A stretch of DNA of 40,774 nucleotides. It comes from Candidatus Hydrogenedentota bacterium (GTDB lineage: Bacteria > Hydrogenedentota > Hydrogenedentia > Hydrogenedentales > SLHB01). Position 1 is the first letter of the stretch. Every line of letters begins with the position of its first letter. Of the stretch, positions 32,355-40,774 are shown piece by piece. Location of the stretch: NCBI GenBank assembly GCA_016215105.1, contig JACRLJ010000008.1, positions 1 to 40,774 of the forward strand, read 5' to 3'. The notes under the pieces are model-generated. The model was not told the DNA's origin. It made no database searches and saw only the letters and a program-made list of their open reading frames with translations. A program made the translations under genes and the position numbers.

Positions 32355-33296
32355 TCAAAACAAGCTTGCCTGCGACGCGGTGTCCATCGGCGGCTCCGCC
32401 CACAATTCCGCCAATCGCGTCGCGTCGAATTGACCATTGTCATCCAAGAGACTCCCAGCGCCTGCGCGGTGAAGCGCGTGAATGGGCGAATCCGCATCCC
32501 GGCTTCCATGTACCAGCACGCGCTTACCTTGATCCAGCGCGCACCGCGCGGTACGCACGCTTCCACCAGTCTTGCGCGGCTCAATGACACACACCAGCCG
32601 GGACAGGGCGCTGATGGTGGCGTTCCGCGTCACAGCGGCGTGGGTCTGCCAGCGGCAGTCCGGAGAAAACTCGCTCAAAATTGCCGCAGTCCCGAATTCC
32701 GCCGCGTCCATCAGCGTCGACGGACCCCGGTAAGTCAGTATACCCTGTGGCAACACCACTACGGTGCGGCCACCCGCTTCCAGCGCGGCGAAGTGCGCGG
32801 CGCTATCCACGCCCGGCGCGCCGCCGCTGACCACCGTCGCCCCGACGCCCGCGAACGCTTTGGCGCAATCCGCCGCGAGCAACTCGCCGCCCTCGGAAAC
32901 TTCCCTGGCCCCGACGACTGCGGCGCCTTCGGTATCGAGCAATTCGAGCGCCCCATACACGAAGAGAAGAGGCGGGGCCACTTCTCTCAAACTGTTCGGC
33001 AACGACGAAGGGTAGTCCGCATCCGTTATTCGCAGCGCCGATACGCCCGCCTGGCTCGTCGCCTCAAGTAGCCCCGCCGCCCGGCCCCAGCAGTGCTCGT
33101 CGCATTGGGCTACAACTCGCGCGAGGGACTCCTGGCCGGATGGAAGCGCTTCCGTCAATTCGTGCGGACTGCATTTCAGGATATCCGCAATGCCAACACC
33201 CATGCGCGCCGCGATGTCCATCAGCCTGCGAATAGTCACTACCCCGCCTCCGGGGGTCAGCATCAACGCGAGTATGGCCGTCGTATCCGAATTCAT
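32355..33296 (-). CDS. dprA: DprA/Smf-like DNA-processing protein
   Basis: DprA loads RecA on incoming single-stranded DNA during transformation. The 313-aa protein has a helical N-terminal part (LTPGGGVVTIRRLMDIAARM) and a DprA Rossmann domain. Motifs of that domain are visible: AAVVGAREVSEGG, TVVSGGAPGVDSAAHFAALE, GRTVVVLPQGI, AILSEFSPDCRWQTHAAVTRN, LSRLVCVIEPRKTGGSVRTA and ALDQGKRVLV. Several canonical residues differ (VGAREVS for the usual GSR-x-x-S; SGGAPG for SGLARG). The C-terminal winged helix seems absent, since the chain ends soon after the Rossmann fold. It is an atypical DprA-family member. It shares a 91-bp divergent intergenic region with the kinase/MurQ gene and may be transcribed with the 65-aa gene downstream. 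Confidence 0.82.
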   Translation of the reverse strand: MNSDTTAILALMLTPGGGVVTIRRLMDIAARMGVGIADILKCSPHELTEALPSGQESLARVVAQCDEHCWGRAAGLLEATSQAGVSALRITDADYPSSLPNSLREVAPPLLFVYGALELLDTEGAAVVGAREVSEGGELLAADCAKAFAGVGATVVSGGAPGVDSAAHFAALEAGGRTVVVLPQGILTYRGPSTLMDAAEFGTAAILSEFSPDCRWQTHAAVTRNATISALSRLVCVIEPRKTGGSVRTARCALDQGKRVLVHGSRDADSPIHALHRAGAGSLLDDNGQFDATRLAELWAEPPMDTASQASLF

Positions 33297-33387
33297 CTGC
33301 CGGTTTTTCCATATACTTTGCCCATGCTACCATGCGGTGACTTATTCGCGCTACTGATTACTCAACGCACATAGGTGGAACCGCGCA

Positions 33388-35223
33388 ATGGCTCTTTACC
33401 TCGCCCTTGAAGGCGGCGGCACGGCTACACGCGCCGCACTGTACGACGGCAACCGCGCTCTGCTTGCCGAAGCCGACGGCCCGGCATCCAATCCGGTGGA
33501 CGGTGGCGTTGCCGCCTGTGCGCAGATATTGGTGTCGCTGGGCCGCGAGTTGCTCGTGAACCGGGACGAGCCGCTCTCGACTGTCACTGCGGGCATTTCC
33601 GGCGCCGCCAACCCGATGTTTCGAGACGCTATTGCTCAACGTGTCAGCGACGCCCTCCGGGCGGAACGAACACTCGTCACCGATGACCTTCGTCCCCTGC
33701 TTATGGCGAACGCGCCCGCCGCGCCCGCAATACTTGCTATTGCAGGCACCGGCTCGAGCGTGCTGGCGAAATCGGAGACCGGCGAAACAATCATCATCGG
33801 CGGCCGCGGGCCCTTGTTTGGCGACGAGGGAAGTGCGTACCAGATCGCTGTGAGCGCGTTGCGCGCCGCTGCGCGATCCGTAGACGGAACGGGCCCTGCT
33901 ACGCGCCTGACCGATGCGCTCTCCGAAGCTCTAGGCGCCGCGTCGTTCGCCGAATTGGCCGTTCGGGCCAGGGCAGCGTCAAAACGTCAAATAGCGAACT
34001 TGGCGGTGGTCGTGTCCCGGCTGGCCGAAGCGGGCGACACGGTTGCCCGGGATTGCGTCGTGACCCAGGCCAATCGGCTTGCCGTGCAAGTGGCGGCTGC
34101 GCAAGCGCGATTGTCGTTGCCGGATGACACCGCAGTCTATCTCAATGGCGGGCTGTTCGAACACTGTCCGCTGTTTCGCTTGTCGTTCGCCGAGTCACTC
34201 GCGAAATCTGAAGCTGGTCTGCGTACTGCCTTTCCCGCGTTGCGCGGTCCCCGTGCCGTAGTCGAGCTCAGTTGGCTTCCGCTACCACTTCCCAACGTTT
34301 CGGTCGTGGATTACGGCGCCGCACGCGTGAATGCGTTGCCACCGACCGAGCAATCGGCATTGATGGAGTGTCCCCTGGACCGCTTATCGCCGCGTGAAAT
34401 CGTTGAACGCATGAACTCCGAGGACGCGCGGCTAGGGTTGGCAGTGGCTGCCGATGCGCACAACATCGCCACCGTCATTAGCCTCGCCGCCGAGGCGATT
34501 CGTTCCGGCGGGCGTATCATCTATGTCGGCGCGGGGACGAGCGGACGCCTTGGTGTTCTTGACGCTTCGGAATGCCCGCCGACGTTTGGCGTTGCCCCGA
34601 ATCAAGTAGTCGGAATCATTGCCGGAGGAGCCCGAGCGCTTCGTGAGAGCGTTGAAGGAGCCGAAGACGACACCGCCCAGGCCGCCGCCGATCTGGCCGC
34701 ACTCGCGCCCGAGGTCTCGTCCGCCGATGTGGTGATAGGCGTCGCCGCGTCCGGCGCAACACCCTACGTTCACGCGGCGCTGGAGACTGCACGCGCAGTT
34801 GGCGCGCACACGGCGTTGGTGTCCTGCAATCCCGTATCGTGCTCCGCCGCGGAATTCGTTATCGTGGCGGAAACGGGCCCGGAAGTATTGGCGGGTTCGA
34901 CGCGTCTCAAAGCTGGCACGGCCACCAAGATGATACTAAACATGATCTCGACCGGCGCCATGGCCTTGGCCGGTTATGTCTACGAAGGCCAAATGATTGG
35001 CATGCGGCCAATCAACGCCAAACTGCGCCGGCGCGCCGTCAGGATTATTGGCGGCTTGACCGGTGTGTCTGAACCGCGCGCGGCTGAGTTGTTGGACGCC
35101 ACAGGGGGGAGTATTCAGGAGGCGGTCATCATGGCGCGGCTGAGCCTGGACGCCGCGGCTGCGCGTGAGCGCATGCGATCCGCAGGAACGCTGCGCAGGG
35201 CGTTGGAAGGTACTGACGCGTGA
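33388..35223 (+). CDS. murQ: Amino-sugar kinase / MurNAc-6-P etherase (MurQ) fusion
   Basis: Residues 1-320 form a BadF/BadG/NagK-type sugar kinase (LEGGGTATRAALYD at 7-20, AIAGTGSSVLA near 116, GPLFGDEGSAYQIA near 142), like MurNAc/GlcNAc kinases. Residues about 328-611 are MurQ, an SIS-fold lyase that converts MurNAc-6-P to GlcNAc-6-P and D-lactate. Its motifs are VGAGTSGRLGVLDASECPP (from 380), SVEGAEDD, GVAASGATPYV, GPEVLAGSTRLKAGTATKMI and a closing UBA-like helical part. E395 and E426 match the spacing of the catalytic Glu83 and Glu114 of E. coli MurQ. The fusion would channel MurNAc through phosphorylation to etherase cleavage in the cytoplasm. AGGTGG precedes the ATG. The stop overlaps the next start as GTGA. 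Confidence 0.93.
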   Translation: MALYLALEGGGTATRAALYDGNRALLAEADGPASNPVDGGVAACAQILVSLGRELLVNRDEPLSTVTAGISGAANPMFRDAIAQRVSDALRAERTLVTDDLRPLLMANAPAAPAILAIAGTGSSVLAKSETGETIIIGGRGPLFGDEGSAYQIAVSALRAAARSVDGTGPATRLTDALSEALGAASFAELAVRARAASKRQIANLAVVVSRLAEAGDTVARDCVVTQANRLAVQVAAAQARLSLPDDTAVYLNGGLFEHCPLFRLSFAESLAKSEAGLRTAFPALRGPRAVVELSWLPLPLPNVSVVDYGAARVNALPPTEQSALMECPLDRLSPREIVERMNSEDARLGLAVAADAHNIATVISLAAEAIRSGGRIIYVGAGTSGRLGVLDASECPPTFGVAPNQVVGIIAGGARALRESVEGAEDDTAQAAADLAALAPEVSSADVVIGVAASGATPYVHAALETARAVGAHTALVSCNPVSCSAAEFVIVAETGPEVLAGSTRLKAGTATKMILNMISTGAMALAGYVYEGQMIGMRPINAKLRRRAVRIIGGLTGVSEPRAAELLDATGGSIQEAVIMARLSLDAAAARERMRSAGTLRRALEGTDA

Positions 35224-36911
35224 GTCTCCGCACCACGAACGATAGATATCGCAGCCGGCCCCCGTGGCGCGTAATTGTGCTTCTCGGCGCGCTTCTCACA
35301 ATCATGACAGGCGGATGTCTGTCGTGGTTCCAAGGCAAACCGTCGCGGCCGCTTCAAGTGAGGACCGCGCCTCGCGCGTCCACGCTGCCTACGGTTCAGC
35401 CAGCAACCCCATCGGAAGCTGTCACAGCCGTTGCCGAACAACCCATTCGCGTGCGTTTGATGCAGGGCCAATCACAGATTGGGATCACCGCCGCGCAACC
35501 TGCGACGGTGAAACACGGAGACGAGCAACTGACGTTGCGGCCAGGCGCTTGGAGTTTCCGGCCCGATAGCGTGGCGCCGGCGCGGCAACAGTTTCGCCTC
35601 TTTATAAAGACGTTCAAGCCCGGCGAGAACGACCAGGCGGCGGCGTTCGTGTCTCAGTGGAAAAGTCAGGGCTATCCTGCCGAGATTGTTCCCTTCGGCA
35701 GAAGATTTCGAACCGAATCGGGCAAGATCCTGGACAATCGACTTCTCTGGATTTCGGTGAATCGCTTCTCTACCTTAGCCGAAGCGGAATCCGCGAAGCA
35801 TACGCTGGAATCCCAGAAGGTGTGGGGATGGATACAGAACGAAGTCACCCAGCCGGGCAGTGGCGCCGTGGCTATCGTGAATGCCGCCGGGGCGGTCGCG
35901 CAGCGTCTCCGACTGCCCGTTGTGGTTCAGTCTCCGGCGGCCATTTCAATCGACAACGTTGAACACGGTTACGGTTCATCCCAACGAGATACGCGATCCT
36001 ACTTGGGCTTGCTCGAAATCAGTGCCGGTCCCGATGGCCTGCTGTCCCTTACCGAGATCGTGCCGCTCGAAGACTACATTGCCGGCGTGCTGCCCTCGGA
36101 GATGCCGGCCGGGTGGCCCGTTGAAGCGCTCAAGGCGCAAGCCATCGCGGCGCGTAGCGACACCGTCGCGAATCTGTCGCTCAAGCACACGCTCGAAGGC
36201 TACGATTTTTGCGCGACGGAGCACTGCAAAGCGTACGCGGGCACGGGCGCCCGCAAGCCCATGACAGACCAAGCGGTAGCCGCGACCAAGGGGGAGATTC
36301 TCACCGACGGCCAGCGCGTAGCGCCTACGGTCTTCTGCGCGAATTGCGGCGGCTGGACCGAAAACAATGAAACGGTCTGGTCGTCACCGCCAGATCCGAT
36401 CTTGCGCGGGGTGAGCGATCTCGAGCCGGGGCCGCGGTCCGCGGCGTCTGGGCCGGCGAACATCGCGAGATGGCTAGACCCGCCGCCCAAAGCGTATTGC
36501 AGCGGCGATGACAAGACATTTCGCTGGTCAAAGCGCCTCACGACGGGCGAGATTACGGCCCTCGTGAACAAGAAATACGCCGTGGGGACGGTCCGAAACA
36601 TCGAGCTTGGCGAACGGGGCGCCAGTGGCCGGCTAAAATGGGTACGAGTCGTGGGTTCCGCCAAGACCGAGACCATCCAAAAGGAACTGCCTATCCGACT
36701 TGCATTTGGGGGGCTTCCCAGTGCTATGTTTATGGTAGACCGAAAAGCAGGTACCGATGGCGCGCCGGTGTTTACGTTTACCGGCGGTGGCCGAGGTCAC
36801 GGCGTAGGGTTGTGCCAGCAAGGCGCTCGCGGAAGAGCGCTCGAGGGGCAGCGCTACGCGGATATTCTGAGGCGCTACTTTACTGGGGTCACGACCGAAA
36901 GGGTGCGTTAA
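35220..36911 (+). CDS. SpoIID-like lytic transglycosylase lipoprotein with SPOR-like domain
   Basis: The GTG start overlaps the previous stop (GTGA). The leader VIVLLGALLTIMTGGC ends in a lipobox, so the protein is probably an envelope lipoprotein. Residues about 125-205 resemble a SPOR domain (RLFIKTFKPGENDQAAAFVS, then KHTLESQKVWGWI), a module that binds peptide-free glycan strands. Residues about 250-560 are SpoIID/LytB: VPLEDYIAGVLPSEMPAGWP with the presumed catalytic E294, EALKAQAIAARS, TKGEILTDG, and GGGRGHGVGLCQQGARG. SpoIID cleaves denuded glycan by a lytic transglycosylase reaction and leaves 1,6-anhydro-MurNAc ends. Its downstream neighbour AnmK uses exactly that sugar, which strongly supports the role. 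Confidence 0.9.
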   Translation: MSLRTTNDRYRSRPPWRVIVLLGALLTIMTGGCLSWFQGKPSRPLQVRTAPRASTLPTVQPATPSEAVTAVAEQPIRVRLMQGQSQIGITAAQPATVKHGDEQLTLRPGAWSFRPDSVAPARQQFRLFIKTFKPGENDQAAAFVSQWKSQGYPAEIVPFGRRFRTESGKILDNRLLWISVNRFSTLAEAESAKHTLESQKVWGWIQNEVTQPGSGAVAIVNAAGAVAQRLRLPVVVQSPAAISIDNVEHGYGSSQRDTRSYLGLLEISAGPDGLLSLTEIVPLEDYIAGVLPSEMPAGWPVEALKAQAIAARSDTVANLSLKHTLEGYDFCATEHCKAYAGTGARKPMTDQAVAATKGEILTDGQRVAPTVFCANCGGWTENNETVWSSPPDPILRGVSDLEPGPRSAASGPANIARWLDPPPKAYCSGDDKTFRWSKRLTTGEITALVNKKYAVGTVRNIELGERGASGRLKWVRVVGSAKTETIQKELPIRLAFGGLPSAMFMVDRKAGTDGAPVFTFTGGGRGHGVGLCQQGARGRALEGQRYADILRRYFTGVTTERVR

Positions 36912-36912
36912 C

Positions 36913-38070
36913 ATGAATCTCGACGCCATCCGTAGAAAAACGACTCGGTTCGCCATCGGTCTCATGTCAGGCTCCTCGTGTGATGGCGTGGACGCCGCTC
37001 TCGTTCGTATCAAAGGAACCGGCAAGGGCTTACACATGAAGCTCATCCGATTCGAGACCTTTCCCTATTCCGCGAACTTCCAGGCAAGGCTTCTCGCCCC
37101 GAAGATGGATGCGCAAGAAGTCTGCACGCTGAATTTCGAACTCGGAGAACGATTCGCCGAGGCGTCCCAAGAGATGCTGAAAGTGGCCACCGAGGAACTG
37201 TGCGAAGTGGACTTCATCGCGTCACACGGGCACACCGTCGCGCATGTGCCACCCCGCGGAAACGATAAGATGGGCACGCTGCAGATCGGCGAACCGGCGA
37301 TTATTGCGGAACGCACGGGTCTGCCCGTGGTATCGGATTTTAGGCCTCGCGACATGGCCGCAGGCGGCCAGGGCGCTCCGCTCGTGCCCTATGCGGATTG
37401 GGTCCTTTTTGCGCGGGACGACCGGACTGTGGCGTGTCTGAATATCGGTGGTATCGCCAATATCACGGTGGTTACGCCGAGTTTCGACGAGATTCTTGCC
37501 TTTGACACGGGTCCCGGCAATATGGCGATTGATGGCGCGATGCGGCTGCTTACGCGGGGCGCTCAACAGATGGATAAGGACGGCAGCGCCGCCGCGCGAG
37601 GCGATGTCATCGACGAGTTTCTCGAGTTCTTGTTGGACCACCCCTATTTTGGACGCGTTCCTCCGAAGAGCACGGGCCGCGAGGAATTCGGCGCCGAAGT
37701 CTATCTCCGTGACGCGCTCGCCGCGCGCAAGGACCATACTCTTGACGATCATATCGCCACGGTGACCACCGCTGTGGCGTACAGCATCATCCGCGCGTTC
37801 AATCGCTTTGTGCAGCCCCAGTACGACGTGAGCCGTCTGATAGTGAGTGGCGGCGGGGCCATGAATCAGACGCTGATGCGTTACCTCAAGCAGGGTTTGC
37901 CGAACATCAAGGTGCGCAGCAGCGACGAGTACGGAATTCCGCATCATGCGCGCGAGGCGATCGCGTTTGCCATTCTTGGAAATGAGACCATTTGCGGCAC
38001 ACCCGCCAATGTGCCAAAGGCCACTGGAGCTCGCCACCCGGTAATCCTCGGGAAGATTACCCCGAACTGA
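36913..38070 (+). CDS. anmK: Anhydro-N-acetylmuramic acid kinase
   Basis: AnmK opens the 1,6-anhydro ring of anhydro-MurNAc with water and phosphorylates it to MurNAc-6-P, the MurQ substrate. The 385-aa protein has normal family length. Visible motifs are GLMSGSSCDGVDAALV (16-31), SHGHTVAH, LQIGEPAIIAERTGLPVVSD, FRPRDMAAGGQGAPLVP, LNIGGIANIT, AFDTGPGNMAIDG (D198 fits the catalytic Asp), and the C-terminal sugar/ATP motif VSGGGAMNQTLM. The ATG lies one base after the SpoIID stop, so the genes are translationally linked. The 205-bp gap that follows has no clear terminator. Confidence 0.97.
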   Translation: MNLDAIRRKTTRFAIGLMSGSSCDGVDAALVRIKGTGKGLHMKLIRFETFPYSANFQARLLAPKMDAQEVCTLNFELGERFAEASQEMLKVATEELCEVDFIASHGHTVAHVPPRGNDKMGTLQIGEPAIIAERTGLPVVSDFRPRDMAAGGQGAPLVPYADWVLFARDDRTVACLNIGGIANITVVTPSFDEILAFDTGPGNMAIDGAMRLLTRGAQQMDKDGSAAARGDVIDEFLEFLLDHPYFGRVPPKSTGREEFGAEVYLRDALAARKDHTLDDHIATVTTAVAYSIIRAFNRFVQPQYDVSRLIVSGGGAMNQTLMRYLKQGLPNIKVRSSDEYGIPHHAREAIAFAILGNETICGTPANVPKATGARHPVILGKITPN

Positions 38071-38275
38071 TCACGTCGTCTTCTCAGCGATTCTGAAACT
38101 GCCGGAGGCGCCGCCGAGTCCAATTTTGCTGCCTTGACCACGAGATCGCGGCTGTGTCACCGTACGATACAATATCGCAGTTGGGATGTCGTGTCGTCTG
38201 GTCCCATTCGGTCTTTGCTGTTGCCGGTCGGCGTTGGAGTACGCCGGCCACGTCACTCTCGGAAGGAGTCCTGAA

Positions 38276-40735
38276 ATGAAGTTCATGAGTTGTTGCCGGG
38301 TTTTGTGCTTAGGCTTAATCGCCTCGCTCTCGTGCGCCGCCGCTTTCGCTGCCGAGACCTCGTCCGCCAAGATCGGCGTTTACCCGCAGGAAATTCGGAC
38401 CACATACACGATTCAGAACGGTTTGCCTGATACTCAGGTGTCTTCCGTGGTCATTGGGGCCGACGGGGCGGTGTACGCGGGAACAGCCAAAGGCCTCGCG
38501 CGTTTTGCCGGGGGAACATGGAGCGCTGTGCAAGCAGTTCCTGCGCAGCCCATCGATGCGCTGACGGTGGACGGCGCGCGAATTCTGCTTATCGCCGCAC
38601 ATACGCTCCACGGTTGGGACGGCGCCAAACTGGAGCGTATCGCTCCGCTGCCGGGGGCCGCGAACACGGAGGACGCGCCCTACGCCCTCGCGGTACAAGA
38701 CGGCAAGATCTGGCTGGGAACTAGAGCCGGTCTGTACAGTTTGACAGGCGGCCGATTCCAGCCGGAAACGGCAGCGCTTCCGCTTCTCGCATCCGGTCCC
38801 GCGGTTCGTCAGATCGCGGTTGGGCCGAAGGGCGAACTCGTTGTCGCCGCGCAGGCGGGCCTGCTCCTTTGCAGGGCGCCGGGCAAGTGGGAGGCCCTGC
38901 ATCCCGCCACAGAGGCGCGTTTCGTTGAAGTGGGCAAGGACGCCATGTGGGACAAGGTGGTGAAACTGCCCGATAACACCGACCGCCGCTTTCCGATGAC
39001 CGAGCCCCGCAGTTGGGCGCCGAAGGATGTTCGCGGCGTTACGTTCGACAGTCTAGGCCGGCTCTGGTTTGCGAGCCCGCAGGGCGTCGGCTGCTACGAT
39101 GGGAAATCGTGGTCGCTCTACACCGGCAAAGAAGGATTGCCGTATAACGACTTTACGTGCTTGGCGCCGGGCGAGGGCGGCGCGGTCTGGTTCGGCACGC
39201 AGATTGGCGCCATCAAGTACGACGGGACGACATGGGAATACCGCCAAGGCGAGCGTTGGCTCGCCGATGACAGTGTCCGCGGACTTGCCGTTACGAAAGA
39301 GGGCAACGCGTGGTTCGCCACGGCGAAAGGCGCGAGCGTAATCGAGCGCAAACCAATGACACTTGCCGGCAAGGCGAAGTTCTTCGAAGACCAGATCGAC
39401 AAGTATCACCGGCGCACCGAGTATGGCTATATCACCGTGGCCAATCTCGACAAGCCCGGGGATCTGAGTGTCATCCACCAGCAGGACGACGATAACGATG
39501 GCCTGTGGACCGCGATGTACGGCGCCGGCGAGTGTTTCGCTTACGGCGCCACGAAGGACCCAAAGGCCAAGGAGCGTGCAAAGAAGGCGTTCGAGGCGCT
39601 GCGATTCCTGGGCACGGTAACGCAGGGTGGCAAACCCTCTCCGCCCAAGGGCTACGTGGCCCGCAGCGTTTTGCCCACGTCCGGTCCCGATCCGAACAAG
39701 GGGCGCATCGAGGGCGACATCCAACAGCGCGCCAATTCCGACACGCTGTGGAAGGTGTACGAGTGGCGCTGGCCGATCAGCAAGGACGGCAAATGGTACT
39801 GGAAGAGCGATACCAGTTCCGATGAACTCGATGGCCATTTCTTCTTCTACCCTCTGTACTATGATCTCGTCTGCGAGACGAACGAGGAGAAAGAAGCGCT
39901 GCGGACGTATTTCAAGACACTCGCCGATCACCTGGTGAACCACAACTTCGACTTGGTGGATCACGATGGTACTCCGACCCGGTGGGGGTACTACGATCCG
40001 GAGCACATGAATCACGACGTCAACTGGTTCGAGGATCGCGGACTCAAGTGCCTCAGCATCCTGTCCTATCTCACCGCCGCCGAACATGTGACCGGCGACG
40101 CCAAGTACACCAAGGCCATCAAAAAGCTCCGCGATAAGCACGGGTTCGACATCAACGCCATGTTCACCAAGGTCCAGCGCGGTATCGGATCGGGCAACCA
40201 GTCCGATGACGAGATGGCGTTCATGTGTTTCTACAACTTGATCAAGTACACAAAAGACCCGCAACTGCGCATGATGATCCAAAACTCACTGTTTACCCGC
40301 TGGGTGCTGGAAGCGCCGGAGATGAATCCGTTCTTCAATTTCATCTGCGCGGCGTCGTGTTCCGGTGCGCAATTCAAAGACGCGTGGGGTCTAAAGAACA
40401 TCAGTCCTTGGGACGGGTGGCTTGAAGATTCCATGGACACGCTGATGCGTTTTCCGGTGGACCGATTTAACTGGCGGCACACCAACAGCCATCGTCTCGA
40501 CATCGTACCGTTGCCGCGCCAGGCGGACGACCCGACGGAGTCACGTCACGATCCGAAAGGAGTCAGGACCAACGGAAAAGTGCTTCCCATCGACGAGTGT
40601 ATCTTCAACCATTGGAACCGCGACCCCTACGAAATGAATACGGGCGGCAACGGCGCCGAACTCGCCGATGGCACGGTCTTCACACTGCCGTACTACATGG
40701 GCCTCTATCACGGCTACATCGTAGAAAAGCAGTAG
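38276..40735 (+). CDS. Secreted beta-propeller + alpha/alpha-barrel-like protein
   Basis: The ATG at 38276 follows GGAAGGAG and gives a Sec signal peptide (CLGLIASLSCAAAFAAE). Residues about 40-360 contain Reg_prop-type propeller blades (GLPDTQVSSVVIGADGAVYA, IWLGTRAGLYSLTGG, RLWFASPQGVGCYDGKSW, VWFGTQIGAIKYDGTTW, NAWFATAKGASVIE). Residues about 365-819 are helical with aromatic and acidic motifs (RRTEYGYITVANLD, DDDNDGLWTAMYGAGECFAY, SDELDGHFFFYPLYYDLVC, RWGYYDPEHMNHDVNWFEDR). These are typical of (alpha/alpha)6 glycosidases or lyases. There is no kinase or receiver domain, so it is not a hybrid two-component sensor. It is probably an exported carbohydrate-active or carbohydrate-binding protein; the substrate is unknown. 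The 39 bases after the stop show no terminator. Confidence 0.8.
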   Translation: MKFMSCCRVLCLGLIASLSCAAAFAAETSSAKIGVYPQEIRTTYTIQNGLPDTQVSSVVIGADGAVYAGTAKGLARFAGGTWSAVQAVPAQPIDALTVDGARILLIAAHTLHGWDGAKLERIAPLPGAANTEDAPYALAVQDGKIWLGTRAGLYSLTGGRFQPETAALPLLASGPAVRQIAVGPKGELVVAAQAGLLLCRAPGKWEALHPATEARFVEVGKDAMWDKVVKLPDNTDRRFPMTEPRSWAPKDVRGVTFDSLGRLWFASPQGVGCYDGKSWSLYTGKEGLPYNDFTCLAPGEGGAVWFGTQIGAIKYDGTTWEYRQGERWLADDSVRGLAVTKEGNAWFATAKGASVIERKPMTLAGKAKFFEDQIDKYHRRTEYGYITVANLDKPGDLSVIHQQDDDNDGLWTAMYGAGECFAYGATKDPKAKERAKKAFEALRFLGTVTQGGKPSPPKGYVARSVLPTSGPDPNKGRIEGDIQQRANSDTLWKVYEWRWPISKDGKWYWKSDTSSDELDGHFFFYPLYYDLVCETNEEKEALRTYFKTLADHLVNHNFDLVDHDGTPTRWGYYDPEHMNHDVNWFEDRGLKCLSILSYLTAAEHVTGDAKYTKAIKKLRDKHGFDINAMFTKVQRGIGSGNQSDDEMAFMCFYNLIKYTKDPQLRMMIQNSLFTRWVLEAPEMNPFFNFICAASCSGAQFKDAWGLKNISPWDGWLEDSMDTLMRFPVDRFNWRHTNSHRLDIVPLPRQADDPTESRHDPKGVRTNGKVLPIDECIFNHWNRDPYEMNTGGNGAELADGTVFTLPYYMGLYHGYIVEKQ

Positions 40736-40774
40736 CCCACCACTGCGCCGTCCAGACTGTGGCGGCGCCGGAGA

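Noticed and set aside
38134-38173. TTGACC and TACAAT as promoter of the propeller gene
   Set aside because: The two boxes are 28 bp apart, and no acceptable -35 lies at the right distance from TACAAT.
39053-40282. Minus-strand open frame (409 aa) opposite the propeller gene
   Set aside because: It is antisense to a secreted protein with clear blades and a strong ribosome binding site; no independent support.

Overview
The window looks like a chromosomal segment of an uncultured, diderm, Gram-negative bacterium of high GC content (my impression, not a computed value). A Kdo transferase (waaA) implies an LPS-type outer membrane. The combination of a lamin-tail-domain pseudopilin, PEGA/FGE lipoproteins, a beta-lactamase-NamZ fusion and short 7-mer/9-mer intergenic arrays recalls Candidatus Hydrogenedentota or planctomycete-like genomes. 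That placement is inference only. I saw no rRNA, tRNA, CRISPR array or transposase gene.

Region 1 (about 0.3-19.8 kb, all + strand) is a type IV pilus / type II secretion-like envelope machine. Its genes, in order, are a giant GspK-like minor pseudopilin (2316 aa) carrying a lamin-tail domain and many Asp/Asn-rich Ca-binding-like motifs; a secreted beta-helix protein; a PEGA x3 + FGE-fold lipoprotein without the usual catalytic cysteines; a PilM-PilN fusion; PilO; a possible 24-residue coupling peptide; a PilP/GspC-like protein; and a 1010-aa secretin. A consensus-like promoter precedes pilMN and a textbook terminator follows the secretin. The gaps in the first 11 kb are filled with mosaics of palindromes, a REP-like element and degenerate 7-mer and 9-mer arrays.

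Region 2 (19.8-29.4 kb) is mixed. It holds waaA flanked by repeats, a divergent secreted TIM-barrel-like protein, two sugar-ABC permeases with a broken substrate-binding protein gene (no ATPase nearby), a small His/Arg-rich protein, an alpha/beta-hydrolase that has lost its catalytic Ser and His, an SCP2-domain protein, a long odd non-coding stretch rich in hairpins, and a 34-residue Lys/Ala histone-tail-like protein.

Region 3 (29.8-38.1 kb) is a peptidoglycan amino-sugar salvage locus. It contains a beta-lactamase-fold/NamZ fusion (exo-muramidase), a MurNAc/GlcNAc-kinase-MurQ etherase fusion, a SPOR/SpoIID lytic-transglycosylase-like lipoprotein and AnmK. The last three are fused head to tail by 4-bp overlap or 1-nt spacing. 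Together they would cut wall glycan to MurNAc or anhydro-MurNAc, phosphorylate it and convert MurNAc-6-P to GlcNAc-6-P. A dprA-like gene and a 65-aa conserved-looking protein lie on the opposite strand between the parts. The window ends with a secreted beta-propeller plus alpha/alpha-barrel-like protein of unknown function.
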